Of a stretch of DNA of 64,000 nucleotides, positions 26,307 to 36,381 are shown piece after piece. The notes below the pieces were generated by a model. It ran no database searches. It saw nothing but the letters and a program-made list of their open reading frames with translations, and was not told where the DNA came from. Each line of letters starts with the position of its first letter. Position 1 is the first letter of the stretch. The translations under genes were made by a program, and so were the position numbers. Source of the stretch: Sulfidibacter corallicola (lineage in GTDB: Bacteria > Acidobacteriota > Holophagae > Acanthopleuribacterales > Acanthopleuribacteraceae); the NCBI RefSeq assembly GCF_017498545.1, contig NZ_CP071793.1, forward strand, positions 11,092,256-11,156,255, given 5' to 3'.

Positions 26307-27998
26307 ATGCAGGGCCCCGATTCGGTGGACAGTGCCGGGCACCCACCGGAATCTCCAGACGACGAACCATTCGAACTGCTCGAAGAGAAGGCGGTTCCCG
26401 GGCTGCTGCGCCGGTTCCTCACCACGCACCACCACCTGCTGGGCCTGCTGTTCGGCGGATTCGCGGCCTTTGTCCGAATGGGTAAGAAAAACGAACGCAA
26501 GGGTTGCCTGTTCTGGGTCATTCGCCTGATCTACTGGTGTGGCTACCCCTTTCTGAACAAGAAGATCACCACGCTGCCCTTCCCGGTCCAGCTCCGCCGA
26601 CGCCTGGAACTGCTGGGACCGACCTACGTCAAACTGGGCCAGGTGCTCAGCCTGCGCGAAGACATCCTGCCCCGCTCGATCACGGACGAGCTGAAAAACC
26701 TGTTGGATCGGCTGCCGGCGGTTTCCTTCGAGCGCTATCGCGAGTTGATCGAAGAAGGACTGGGTCGCAAAAGCGAGGACATGTTCGTCTGGATCTCGCC
26801 CCGTACCCTTGGTTCGGCCTCGATCGCGCAAACCCACAAAGCGCGAACGGTGCGCGGTGAGGAAGTCATTCTCAAGGTCGTCAAGCCAGGCATCAAAAAG
26901 ACGCTGAAGACCGACGCCACCCTGATCGCCTTCCTGGGCTCGTTCCTCCAGATCATCCTGCCCCAATTCCAACCCAAGAAAGTGCTCAACGAATTCACGG
27001 ACTACACCCTGCGCGAGGTCGACCTGCGCCTGGAGGCCAACAACGCCGAGACCTTCGCCGCCAACTTTCGCGACCTGCCCGACGTGCGCTTCCCCAGAAT
27101 CTACCGCGAGTACAGTTGTGAAAGCGTGCTGTGCATGGAGTTCTTCGACGGCGTCAAGCCCGACTCGGCGGCAGCCCGCGAACTTCCCGAACGCGATCGC
27201 TACCACCTGATCGAAATGGGTGCGGCGGCCATCATCCGCATGCTGTACAAAGACGGGTTCTTCCACGCGGATCTGCATCCCGGCAACCTACTGATCCTCA
27301 AGGGGCACCTGTGCGGCTTCATCGACCTGGGGATGGTGGGTCGCTTCGAAGACAACCTGCGCCGCACCATGCTCTACTATTATTACTGCCTCGTCACGGG
27401 CGACGCGGAAAACGCGGCCCGCTACCTGACCTCCGTGGCCCAGCCGGCCCACAACGGAAAACCCCGCGAGTTTCAACGCGCGGTCGAGGACATTTCGCGG
27501 CGTTGGCAGCGAGCTTCCAACTTCCAGGACTTCTCCCTGGCCCAATTGATCATGGAATCGGTCAACATGGGCGGCAAATACCGCATGTACTTCCCGATGG
27601 AAATGGTGCTGATGGTCAAGGCGCTGATCACGTTCGAAGGCGTCGGCAACCTGCTGATGCCCGGATTCGACGTGGCCGAGGTATCCAAGAAAGAGATCAG
27701 CAAAATCTTCATCGGCCAGTTCCACCCGGTACGCCTGCTGAAGGAGAGTTTGCGCGGCGCCCCCGAAGTGGTCGACGCCCTGGTCAAGGCGCCCCTGCTG
27801 ATCACCCAGACCCTGCGCTTCATGGAACACGCGACCCAGACCCGCGAGGACGCACCCCTCGCCGGTGCACGCGGCACCCTGTTCGCCGGGTTCTGCCTGT
27901 TGTCGGGCACCGTGGTGTTCGTCGGTGCACCCAACTTTTGGCCACTGGGCACGGTGCTCTTCCTGAAAGCCGCCTGGCTGGTCTTCCGCCGAACCTGA
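26307..27998 (+). CDS. ABC1/UbiB-family kinase-like protein
   Basis: 563 residues; AAGGA seven bases before the ATG. Family members are atypical protein-kinase-like ATPases that support ubiquinone and other isoprenoid lipid metabolism. The diagnostic KxGQ motif is 'YVKLGQVLSLR' (about 108-118). Further motifs are 'RTVRGEEVILKVVKPGI' (ATP-binding Lys region), 'FFHADLHPGNLLIL' (about 318-331, catalytic loop) and 'GFIDLGMVGRF' (DFG equivalent). The C-terminus has one or two hydrophobic helices ('GTLFAGFCLLSGTVVFVGA', 'LGTVLFLKAAWLVF') as membrane anchor, as in UbiB. The position after HMG-CoA reductase is consistent with a role in isoprenoid metabolism, though a terminator lies between. Confidence 0.9.
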   Translation: MQGPDSVDSAGHPPESPDDEPFELLEEKAVPGLLRRFLTTHHHLLGLLFGGFAAFVRMGKKNERKGCLFWVIRLIYWCGYPFLNKKITTLPFPVQLRRRLELLGPTYVKLGQVLSLREDILPRSITDELKNLLDRLPAVSFERYRELIEEGLGRKSEDMFVWISPRTLGSASIAQTHKARTVRGEEVILKVVKPGIKKTLKTDATLIAFLGSFLQIILPQFQPKKVLNEFTDYTLREVDLRLEANNAETFAANFRDLPDVRFPRIYREYSCESVLCMEFFDGVKPDSAAARELPERDRYHLIEMGAAAIIRMLYKDGFFHADLHPGNLLILKGHLCGFIDLGMVGRFEDNLRRTMLYYYYCLVTGDAENAARYLTSVAQPAHNGKPREFQRAVEDISRRWQRASNFQDFSLAQLIMESVNMGGKYRMYFPMEMVLMVKALITFEGVGNLLMPGFDVAEVSKKEISKIFIGQFHPVRLLKESLRGAPEVVDALVKAPLLITQTLRFMEHATQTREDAPLAGARGTLFAGFCLLSGTVVFVGAPNFWPLGTVLFLKAAWLVFRRT

Positions 27999-28094
27999 GC
28001 GCGCCCCCACCTCTCGGGCACCACACCAATCGCGGCGAAATCGCACATTTCGTGTAAGATGGCCTCTCGAGTCCGTTTGACGATCGGAGGTTCC

Positions 28095-29909
28095 GTGACC
28101 GCTTCACCCGCCAGTCCCCTCTACCGACTGCTCGGCTATGCCACCCCCTGGCGTCGCCGCATCCAACTCGCCTCCCTGTGTTCGATCCTCAACAAGGTAT
28201 TCGACCTGGCACCGCCGCTCCTGATCGGGGCCGCCGTCGACATCGTGGTCCAACGCGAACAGTCCTGGTTCGCCTCGATCGGCGTGGTCTCCCTCGATGC
28301 CCAGCTCCTGCTGCTGACGATCCTCACCATCCTGATCTGGGGTTTGGAATCGGCCTTCGAATACGCGTACAAGGTCATGTGGCGCAACCTGAGCCAGGAA
28401 TTGCAACACGCGACCCGCATGGATGCCTGGAAGCATCTCCAGGAATTGGAGATGGCCTACTTCGAGCGCAACCACACCGGCCAGATCATGGCCGTGCTCA
28501 ACGACGACGTGAACCAGTTGGAGCGGTTCCTGGACGGCGGCGCCAACGAACTGATTCAGGTCACCACGACGGTCATCGTCATCGGCGCCATCTTCTTTGC
28601 CGCATCGCCCCTGATCGCGGTACTCGCCATGCTGCCGATGCCGCTGGTCGTCTACGGCGCCTTCCGTTTTCAGCACCGCCTGGCCCCGCTCTACGCCGAC
28701 GTACGCGAACGCGTCTCGCAACTCAGCGGCCGGCTGGCCAACAGTCTCGGCGGCATCGCCACGGTGAAGAGCTACGTGGCCGAATCCTTCGAGGTCCGCC
28801 AGCTCGAAACCGAATCCAACGCCTACAAAACCGCCAACGCCGCCGCCATCCGAACCAGTTCGGCGTTCGTCCCCGTCATCCGCATGGTGATCCTGATGGG
28901 ATTCACGGCGACCCTGTTCCTCGGCGGCAAGCTGACCCTCGACGGGCACCTGGACGTGGGCATCTACAGCGTCCTGGTGTTTTTGACCCAACGACTGCTG
29001 TGGCCTTTGACCGGCCTGGCCGAAACGGTGGATCTCTACCAGCGCGCCATGGCTTCCACCAAACGCATCATGGACCTGCTGGACACCCCGATCGGCATTC
29101 AATCCGGCGGACAGCCCCTGAACATCCACCACGGTGGCGGCACCATCGAATTCCAGAAGGTGCGCTTCGAGTACCTCGACGGGCAGCGCGTGCTCCACGA
29201 CCTCGACTTCACGATCGCCGCCGGCCAGACGATCGGGGTCGTGGGCGCCACCGGCTCGGGCAAGTCGACCCTGGTCAAGCTGATGCTGCGGTTCTACGAT
29301 CCCAGTGCCGGCACGATTCGGGTGGAAGGCAGGGACTTGCGCGAGGTCCAATTGAAGGAGTTGCGCCATGCGGTCGGCCTGGTAAGCCAGGACGTGTTCC
29401 TGTTCGGCGGCACGGTTCGCGACAACATCGCCTACGGCACCTTCGACGCCACCGACGAAGCCATCGAGGCCGCGGCCCGCATGGCCGAGGCCCACGAGTT
29501 CATCAGCGAGCTTGCCCAGGGCTACGACACCATGGTGGGCGAACGGGGCCAACGTCTGTCCGGCGGCCAGCGCCAACGGCTTTCAATCGCCCGGGCCATT
29601 CTCAAAAACCCGCCGATCCTGATCCTCGACGAGGCTACCTCGGCGGTCGACAACGAGACCGAGGCCGCGATCCAACGCAGCTTGGAGCGGGTCGCACACG
29701 ACCGAACGACGGTCGTCATCGCCCACCGCCTGTCCACCGTGCGCAACGCGGACCGCATCCTGGTCCTCGAGCGCGGCCGCCTGGTAGAGCAGGGCACACA
29801 CCAAGCGTTGCTGGACCGCGACGGCGTCTACGCCGGACTGTGGAAAGTGCAGACGGGTGACCGGCACGCCGCCGGTATCCAGACGTCGTGTATGGACCGG
29901 GGCGACTGA
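28095..29909 (+). CDS. ABC exporter, fused permease and ATPase
   Basis: About 604 residues from a GTG at 28095 with GGAGG four bases upstream; an in-frame ATG at 28059 lacks such a site. The N-terminal half is a six-helix exporter domain (for example 'ATLFLGGKLTLDGHLDVGIY', 'LIAVLAMLPMPLVVYGAF'). The ATPase has Walker A 'GATGSGKST', Q-loop 'LVSQDVFLF', signature 'LSGGQRQRLSIARA', Walker B 'ILILDEATSAVD' and H-loop 'IAHRLST', so it is catalytically complete. It works as a dimer in the inner membrane. The family (MsbA/Atm1/multidrug type) exports lipids, drugs or conjugates; the substrate is not evident. Confidence 0.92.
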   Translation: MTASPASPLYRLLGYATPWRRRIQLASLCSILNKVFDLAPPLLIGAAVDIVVQREQSWFASIGVVSLDAQLLLLTILTILIWGLESAFEYAYKVMWRNLSQELQHATRMDAWKHLQELEMAYFERNHTGQIMAVLNDDVNQLERFLDGGANELIQVTTTVIVIGAIFFAASPLIAVLAMLPMPLVVYGAFRFQHRLAPLYADVRERVSQLSGRLANSLGGIATVKSYVAESFEVRQLETESNAYKTANAAAIRTSSAFVPVIRMVILMGFTATLFLGGKLTLDGHLDVGIYSVLVFLTQRLLWPLTGLAETVDLYQRAMASTKRIMDLLDTPIGIQSGGQPLNIHHGGGTIEFQKVRFEYLDGQRVLHDLDFTIAAGQTIGVVGATGSGKSTLVKLMLRFYDPSAGTIRVEGRDLREVQLKELRHAVGLVSQDVFLFGGTVRDNIAYGTFDATDEAIEAAARMAEAHEFISELAQGYDTMVGERGQRLSGGQRQRLSIARAILKNPPILILDEATSAVDNETEAAIQRSLERVAHDRTTVVIAHRLSTVRNADRILVLERGRLVEQGTHQALLDRDGVYAGLWKVQTGDRHAAGIQTSCMDRGD

Positions 29910-30216
29910 GCGGCGGGCCACCCAGCCATGCGGCGGGTGGCCTCCACAGGATTCTCGATACCGCACTCCCGCGACAGCCGTTCGGGACACCCAAACCCAG
30001 GGGAGCCTTGATGCCCGGTGCCGCATCCCCCCAGATGAATCCAACGCCCCCTTCTCCCCGGGGGAATGGACGATGCCGAGACCGGCACACCGGCCTTTAG
30101 AATCACACTTGCCCTGTCGACAGGAGTTCTAGAGTTCCTGCTTGGAAATGACGTAAATTGGATGGGAATGACACCATCGCGACTCAGGATTTATTCACCA
30201 TATTACGGGTGGGTTC
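29910..30216. other. Intergenic with hairpin after ABC gene
   Basis: GGCCACCC (29916-29923) and GGGTGGCC (29935-29942) form a perfect 8-bp stem right after the ABC exporter stop; no T tract follows, so termination is possible but unproven. The rest of this 307-base stretch shows no gene. The promoter of the sensor kinase should lie here. Confidence 0.4.
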
Positions 30217-33200
30217 ATGATTTTCCCCGGCGACGGCTCGGTCAACTCTCAGAGAATTCGCGATTGGATCCTGTGTTTGGCGATGCTACCGGCGTTGGCC
30301 TCGCCGTTCGACCTTTTCGGCCAGGGCGAGTACCTGCGGTTCGACCGGATCGGCGATGAGGAGGGCCTCTCCCAGACCTTCGTCATTCATATTTTTCAAG
30401 ACACCAAAGGATTCATGTGGTTTGGCACGGAGAGTGGCCTGAACCGCTACGATGGTTATAAAATCAAGGTATTTACCAACGACCCGTTAGATCCCGCCTC
30501 CCTCACGGATGACAATATCCGCACCATTCACGAAGACCGGGAGGGCGCGCTTTGGATCGGCACCAACCACGGGTTGAATCGATTCGATCCAGAGACCGAA
30601 CAATTTCGGCGATATTTTCATGACCCGACCGACCACCGAAGCTTGAGCGACGACTCCATCTATTCCCTTGCAGAGGATCCCGAGGGCGCGCTTTGGATCG
30701 GTACGGGCAACGGGTTGCATCGGTTCGATCGGGCACATGGCCACTTCGATCGGTACGTCGATGACGCGGTCATCCCACACTTCTCGGGCCTGAACAAAAT
30801 TCTATGCATCCTTACGGATCGCAGCAATCGGAAAGCGCTCTGGATCGCGACGCCAAGCGGGTTACGCCACTTCGAGCCGGATCAGTCCCATCCGGGCGAT
30901 GCATCGGGCGACTCCCCTCGCGGTCGTTACGTGACCTACCGGCACGATCCCGGCAACCCCCGCAGCTTGAGCCACGACATGGTTTATTCGATCCACCAGG
31001 ATCGAGACGGCCATCTTTGGATCGCGACCGGTGACGGATTGAACAAGTTCGATCCCGACTCACCGGAAGCCGGCTTTCTCCATTACCGCCGGGATCCGGG
31101 CGACCCGGGCAGTATCGGTAACGATTGGATCCGGTGGATCCATGAAGACCGATCCAGGCACCTTTGGATCGGGACCAACGACGGATTGGATCGCTTCGAT
31201 CCCGAAACCGGCGAATTCGTTCACTATCGGCATCACCCGAGCACGCCACACGGGTTGAGCCACAACACGATATACCACATCTACGAAGACCGGACGGGCG
31301 TGCTTTGGTTCGGAACCGGCGGCGGCGTGAACCGGCTCGATCTGGCGCGCGAGCGCTTCAAACACTACCGCCACGACCCGACCGATCTCGACAGTCTTTC
31401 CCAAAACCATGTCATGCACATTTGGGAGGACCGAAAAGGAGTGCTCTGGGCCGGGACATCCGGTGGCCTGAACCGGATCGACCGAACCAACCGAACCGTA
31501 AAGCACTACCGCCACGAGCCTGGCAATCCCTCCAGCCTGAGCCACGACCAGGTCTGGGGTGTGCTCGAAGACAAGAGCGGCACGCTGTGGGTCGGCACCG
31601 ACGATGGCCTCAATCGGCTCGATCCCGACTCGGACACTTTCGTGATTTATCGTCATGATCCTGCCGATCCCCAAAGCTTGAGTCACAACGAGATCTGGTT
31701 TCTCTACGAAGATCGTTCGGAAACACTGTGGATCGGGACCAACGAGGGCGGACTCAATCGGCTCGATCCCGACCGAAAGCACTTCCGGAGCTACCGACAC
31801 GAACCAGGCAACCCGGCGAGCCTGAGCCGCGACATCGTGAACGCGATCTACGAGGACCGAGACGGCGTACTCTGGGTCGGCACCTGGGGCGGCGGCCTGA
31901 ACCGATTCAACCGGGAAACCGAACACTTCGACGTGTTTCGGCCCGAGGCCGGTGATCCCCATAGTTTCAGCAACTCCCGGGTCAACGTGTTTCACGAGGC
32001 TCGCGACGAAAACGGTGGCGCTCTCTGGATCGGCACGGACAATGGGCTCAACAAGCTGGATCGCGCATCCGAGCGGTTCGAAATCTTTTGGAAAAAGGAC
32101 GGCCTTCCTTCCAATGTGATCTACGGGATCCTCGGCGATGACCACGACGGATTATGGGTGAGTACCACCAGGGGCCTCGCCCGGCTCGACACCACCACGA
32201 ACAAATTCAAGACCTATCTACCCCAGGATGGCCTGCAAGGATATGAATTCTACTCCGGGTCATGTTACCGAAACCCCTCCGGTGAGATGTTTTTTGGCGG
32301 CACCAACGGCTTGACCAGCTTTTTCCCGGAACGGGTGAAGGGCGAGGATCCGTTCCCGCCCCCCGTGGTAATTACGGATTTTCTCCTCTTCAATCGGTCC
32401 GTCCCGCTTCGAAGAACGGCGGCGCGTTCGCCCTTGGCCAAGCCGATCCAGGAAACCCGCGAGTTGGAGCTTTCCTACCGCGACGATTTGATTTCCTTCG
32501 AATTCGCAGCTCTTCACTACGCTGGCCCGGAAAGAAACCAATACGCCTACAAGTTGGAAGGTTTCAGTGAAGACTGGGTCCATACCGGTGCCCATAAGCG
32601 TTTTGCCACCTTCACCGACCTGGATCCGGGCACTTACCTATTCAGGGTGAAGGCCAGCAATAAGGATGGGTTGTGGAACGAAGAGGGTACCTCCCTCAGA
32701 TTGACCGTGTCGCCTCCCCCTTGGCGAACGTGGTGGGCTTACGGCCTCTACGTGTCGGCTCTGTGTGGGATGCTCCTCATGGCCGCTCACCTGGTCCATC
32801 GAAAGAAAAAAATGGCCGCGCTGATGCGACGAACCCTGGAACGGAAAGTCGCGCAACGGACCAACCAATTGGCCGAGGCCAAGGAGGCGGCGGAGGCGGC
32901 CAACCAGGCAAAGAGCCGGTTTCTCGCCAACATGAGCCACGAAATCCGCACCCCCATGAATGCGGTGATCGGTATGAACGAGCTGCTGCTAGCCACCGAA
33001 CTGGATCCCGCACAACAAGAGTACGCGGAGATCGCGCGGGAGAGCGGGATCTCCCTGCTCCACCTGATCAATGAGATTCTGGACTTTTCGAAGATCGAGG
33101 CGAATAAGCTGGTCTTGGAAGAAAAGCCCTTCAATCTGTTGGAGTGTGTGGAAGGTGCATTGGATGTGGTCACCCCCGAAGCGACCAAAAAGGATCTGGA

Positions 33201-34512
33201 ATTCGTCTTCCATCCCGAATCGATGATGCCGCAACGGTTGATCGGTGATAGCGCCCGATTGCGGCAAGTCTTGGTCAATCTGTTGAGCAATGCCGTGAAA
33301 TTCACCGAAAAAGGCGAGGTCGTCTTGACCATGGCGGCGCGGCGCGACAAAGCGCCGCAAATCAGGGCGGAACTCGAACCCGAGGGGGGTCCAGGCGAGT
33401 TGAACCGTTTTTGCCATTTGGAATTTTCGATCCGGGATACGGGGATCGGCATTCCGAAAAGTTACCTCCCCAACTTGTTCAAACCATTCAGCCAAGCGGA
33501 TGCCACCAATGCCCGAAAATACGAGGGCACGGGTTTGGGGCTCACCATCAGCAAGCTCTTGAGTGAAAAGATGGGCGGTGAGATGTGGGTTCGTAGCGAG
33601 GAGGGGGAGGGATCGGTTTTTTCCTTCAGCATTCGAGGACGCACTGTTCCCGGACAAACCGCGGATCGTCGGGAAGAAACAGCGGGCCTTTTCGAGGAAA
33701 AGCGCCTCCTGGTCATCGAACACCACGACCTCAATCGCGAACTGTTGACCCGCCTAGCCCGCGACTGGGGAATGCGGGTCGGTCAGGCTGCCTCGCAGGA
33801 AGGGGCGTTCGCGTGTATCGAACGGGAAAATCCCGATATCGTGCTCTTGGATATACAGTTGTCGGCAACCGATCCCTTGCGGTTGGCCGAGGACATCAAA
33901 AACCGGCGACCAGAGATCGCTCTTCTCCGATTGACTCCCCTGCTCCGGCAAAGAGAGGGCATCGAAAACGATCTTTTCTCGGGGACGGTCGGTAAACCCG
34001 TCAAGCCGGCCCAATACCGCCAGGCACTGTGCGAAGCGTTGCGTGGTACGAGCGTGATTCACGAGGAACGAACGGCTCCGGCTTCCCGGTTTGACAACAC
34101 GCTGGGTGAACGTTTCCCATTGGACATTTTGCTGGTGGAAGACAACGCCATCAACCGGAAACTGACGACCGCCCTGCTCGAACGAATGGGTTACCGGGCA
34201 GACTGGGCCGGCAACGGATTGGAAGCGCTGGAAGCCATGCAAAAACGTCGTTACGACTTGGTGTTGATGGATATCCAGATGCCAAAGATGGACGGCCTCC
34301 AGGCCACGCGCGAAATCAGGGCGCTTGGAGAACAGGCGCATCAACCCCGAATCGTCGCGCTAACGGCGAACGCCATGCAAAAGGACCGCGAGGCCTGCCT
34401 GGAAGCCGGCATGGACGACTACCTCACGAAGCCCATCGATATCGATGATTTGACCGCCGTTTTGAAAGGTGGCACCAACGGCCGTTCCCCGCTCGAAAAC
34501 CGTCACCGTTAG
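30217..34512 (+). CDS. Hybrid sensor histidine kinase with periplasmic Reg_prop propeller
   Basis: 1431 residues in the order of the one-protein hybrid two-component systems. A signal anchor is at the N-terminus. About 14 Reg_prop repeats ('LWIGTNHGLNRFD' and variants) up to about residue 700 form a periplasmic sensing propeller. A Y_Y_Y domain follows (about 749-835), then one membrane helix (about 837-858). HisKA has 'FLANMSHEIRTPMNAVIG' (His908); the HATPase has 'NLLSNAVKFTEKG', 'DTGIGIP' and 'GTGLGLTISK'. The first receiver (about 1162-1272) has an altered acidic pocket ('VIEHHDLN'); the second (about 1301-1422) is intact with Asp1352 in 'LMDIQMPKMDG'. Unlike classic hybrids for glycan sensing, it has no AraC output domain, so a separate partner is needed. 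Confidence 0.92.
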   Translation: MIFPGDGSVNSQRIRDWILCLAMLPALASPFDLFGQGEYLRFDRIGDEEGLSQTFVIHIFQDTKGFMWFGTESGLNRYDGYKIKVFTNDPLDPASLTDDNIRTIHEDREGALWIGTNHGLNRFDPETEQFRRYFHDPTDHRSLSDDSIYSLAEDPEGALWIGTGNGLHRFDRAHGHFDRYVDDAVIPHFSGLNKILCILTDRSNRKALWIATPSGLRHFEPDQSHPGDASGDSPRGRYVTYRHDPGNPRSLSHDMVYSIHQDRDGHLWIATGDGLNKFDPDSPEAGFLHYRRDPGDPGSIGNDWIRWIHEDRSRHLWIGTNDGLDRFDPETGEFVHYRHHPSTPHGLSHNTIYHIYEDRTGVLWFGTGGGVNRLDLARERFKHYRHDPTDLDSLSQNHVMHIWEDRKGVLWAGTSGGLNRIDRTNRTVKHYRHEPGNPSSLSHDQVWGVLEDKSGTLWVGTDDGLNRLDPDSDTFVIYRHDPADPQSLSHNEIWFLYEDRSETLWIGTNEGGLNRLDPDRKHFRSYRHEPGNPASLSRDIVNAIYEDRDGVLWVGTWGGGLNRFNRETEHFDVFRPEAGDPHSFSNSRVNVFHEARDENGGALWIGTDNGLNKLDRASERFEIFWKKDGLPSNVIYGILGDDHDGLWVSTTRGLARLDTTTNKFKTYLPQDGLQGYEFYSGSCYRNPSGEMFFGGTNGLTSFFPERVKGEDPFPPPVVITDFLLFNRSVPLRRTAARSPLAKPIQETRELELSYRDDLISFEFAALHYAGPERNQYAYKLEGFSEDWVHTGAHKRFATFTDLDPGTYLFRVKASNKDGLWNEEGTSLRLTVSPPPWRTWWAYGLYVSALCGMLLMAAHLVHRKKKMAALMRRTLERKVAQRTNQLAEAKEAAEAANQAKSRFLANMSHEIRTPMNAVIGMNELLLATELDPAQQEYAEIARESGISLLHLINEILDFSKIEANKLVLEEKPFNLLECVEGALDVVTPEATKKDLEFVFHPESMMPQRLIGDSARLRQVLVNLLSNAVKFTEKGEVVLTMAARRDKAPQIRAELEPEGGPGELNRFCHLEFSIRDTGIGIPKSYLPNLFKPFSQADATNARKYEGTGLGLTISKLLSEKMGGEMWVRSEEGEGSVFSFSIRGRTVPGQTADRREETAGLFEEKRLLVIEHHDLNRELLTRLARDWGMRVGQAASQEGAFACIERENPDIVLLDIQLSATDPLRLAEDIKNRRPEIALLRLTPLLRQREGIENDLFSGTVGKPVKPAQYRQALCEALRGTSVIHEERTAPASRFDNTLGERFPLDILLVEDNAINRKLTTALLERMGYRADWAGNGLEALEAMQKRRYDLVLMDIQMPKMDGLQATREIRALGEQAHQPRIVALTANAMQKDREACLEAGMDDYLTKPIDIDDLTAVLKGGTNGRSPLENRHR

Positions 34513-34966
34513 GCTCATCCGCACCCTTCACGGGATGTTCGACCGAATGGTGATTTCGAACCGTGCATGGATGGTCACCGTGCCGACGCCCCCTCCTCAT
34601 CGAAGCGATCAAGGCTGCGCAGATACGAAACGCCAAAGAGCGAAACATCGATAGAAACAGAGATTTCGAAATGTGTTGCGTGCAGGGCCGGTGTGGCACG
34701 GCCGGTGTGGCACGGCCGTTGTGCCACGCCAGTTTGGGTCGAACCGGAAAGGCCACTGGCTGTACCAATCTGCTTCGCTCTTTTATCACTCTATAATGCG
34801 AAGCCTGGACCATTTCGAAATGTCGGGCCAGCGACCCAACCTGCCGGGCATGGCGCATCTCTCGGCATTCGGGCACGCCAATCGGATTCGCTCCCGCAGG
34901 AAGGAAGCCAGGCCCGATAGCCCGAGTCGTACCGCGAAGTTCGACCCGGGCCATGTCGGGTATCGA
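34513..34966. other. Intergenic with short tandem/inverted repeat
   Basis: GGCCGGTGTGGCAC is repeated head to tail at 34686-34699 and 34700-34713, and an inverted arm (GTGCCACGCC, 34721-34730) follows, so the second copy can fold into a hairpin. A + strand TATAAT is at 34792-34797 without a good -35. No gene is supported. Confidence 0.45.
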
Positions 34967-35833
34967 TCAACCGCTGCTGGGCTTGGCTACCAGCACGATG
35001 CGCTCGCGCGCGGAAACCACAACGCCGCCGGGACGTTCGACGGTGATCGCATAGAGTTGTGGATCGAGCACGTCCAGCGGTGCCCGGATCGGAATGATCA
35101 CTTCATCCTGACCGGCGGGCACGTCGAAGACTCCGCCGTCGATGGGATAGCGCTCGTCCCGATCCTTGTCGAAGATCCACAGTTGGTATTGAACTTGGCT
35201 GGGATCGTTGGCGGCCAACCCACGAATCCGCATGAAGCCCGTCTGATCGTCGGCCGACCACACCACGTCGCCACTGGCTCCCTTGGCCGCGTCGTCTTCG
35301 GTGGCACTCCAGGGCAATGGCGTCAGGGACGGCCGCGAACGCAGTAGGTCTTCGCGAGAGGTCGCTACGATTTGCTCGGTTGTGGGTTCCGGCGTCACCA
35401 CCGGCTCCGTGGTTCGGTCCTCCGGCAGAAAGGCGATGGCCGCCAGCACCGCGGCGACCAGCCATCCGGTCACGGCCACCATCGGCGAAAGGCCACGACG
35501 CCGCTCGCGCTCTTCGGGGCCGGGAAATGGCGTGACGGAAGCCGGTTCCGTCGCATCTCTCGGTGGCGCGGCCGGACGCTCGTCGGTGGCCTGACCGAAG
35601 AAGAGGTCCGCATCGGCAACCAGTGCATCGCGCAGCTCGTTCGGCAGTTCGGCCGCTGTTTCGTCTTCGAAGCACAGCATGGCGGCGGCGACGGCCAGCT
35701 CGGCCGCCTCGGCCTCGCCACTGCCCTGCTGGGTCAGCAAGCCTTCGAACGCGATGCGTCCGGCACGATCGAGATCGCCCGTTGCCTGGTCGGCAATGAG
35801 TTCCTGTAAGTATTGAGGGTTCGTTCCAGTCAT
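34967..35833 (-). CDS. Anti-sigma factor, RskA-like
   Basis: 288 residues from the ATG at 35833, which has GGAGG upstream and overlaps the sigma stop by four bases (ATGA). The N-terminal 90 residues are helical and acidic ('LQELIADQATGDLDRAGRIA'), the sigma-binding part; there is no zinc HxxxCxxC motif. A disordered Pro-rich linker precedes one membrane helix ('VAVTGWLVAAVLAAIAFL'). The periplasmic C-terminus is an RskA-type beta domain ('YQLWIFDKDRDERYPIDGG', 'PLDVLDPQLYAITVERPGG'). It should hold the ECF sigma factor encoded just upstream at the membrane until a signal, often proteolysis, releases it. Confidence 0.9.
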   Translation of the reverse strand: MTGTNPQYLQELIADQATGDLDRAGRIAFEGLLTQQGSGEAEAAELAVAAAMLCFEDETAAELPNELRDALVADADLFFGQATDERPAAPPRDATEPASVTPFPGPEERERRRGLSPMVAVTGWLVAAVLAAIAFLPEDRTTEPVVTPEPTTEQIVATSREDLLRSRPSLTPLPWSATEDDAAKGASGDVVWSADDQTGFMRIRGLAANDPSQVQYQLWIFDKDRDERYPIDGGVFDVPAGQDEVIIPIRAPLDVLDPQLYAITVERPGGVVVSARERIVLVAKPSSG

Positions 35834-36381
35834 CGTGCAACCCTCCTTTCCGTTTCCTTGCCCATCATGCTCAGCTTCTCCCGGATGGTGACGAGACCGC
35901 GACGAATATGCGACTTCACGGTGCCGAGTGCGGTGCCCGTCACTTCGGCGATTTCGGCGTGACTCATGCCGGCGTGCAACGACAACCACAAAATGCGGCG
36001 CTGGTCCGGATTCATTTCGTTGATGGCGCGGGAGGCGATCGCCACATCGGTGGCCTCCTCCATACCGGGAGGTCGGCTGAGCTCCGGCGTATCCGCCAGA
36101 CCGACCTGCTCCGGTCGCCGGCCCGCGTGACGCACTCGATCGATGAGTCGTCGCCGGGCGATCATGGCCACGAAGGTTTTCTCGGAGGATTTTTCCGGGT
36201 CGAAGCGGTTCGCGTTTTTCCAGATATCGATGAAGATCTCTTGAACGGCATCCTCGGCATCGGCAGGACAGAGCCGCCTGGCCAGGGACCAGATCAACCC
36301 GCCGTAGCGCTCGATGCAGAGCTTCACCGCCGCCTGATCGCCGTGCGCGATCCGCGGTAGCAGGGGTGGTATCGCGGTCAT
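35830..36381 (-). CDS. ECF RNA polymerase sigma factor
   Basis: 183 residues from the ATG at 36381 with GGAG nine bases upstream. Region 2: 'LIWSLARRLCPADAEDAVQEIFIDIWKNANRFD' with the typical DAEDAVQE -10 recognition helix. Region 4: 'LWLSLHAGMSHAEIAEVTG' and 'ALGTVKSHIRRGLVTIREKL', the -35 recognition helix-turn-helix. It belongs to the SigK/RskA-type pairs and is coupled by ATGA to its anti-sigma factor. A TATAAT box lies upstream at 36583-36588. Confidence 0.92.
   Translation of the reverse strand: MTAIPPLLPRIAHGDQAAVKLCIERYGGLIWSLARRLCPADAEDAVQEIFIDIWKNANRFDPEKSSEKTFVAMIARRRLIDRVRHAGRRPEQVGLADTPELSRPPGMEEATDVAIASRAINEMNPDQRRILWLSLHAGMSHAEIAEVTGTALGTVKSHIRRGLVTIREKLSMMGKETERRVAR

Noticed and set aside
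28104..29576. A 490-residue open frame antisense to the ABC exporter
   Set aside because: No family features; the exporter frame is complete with all ATPase motifs.
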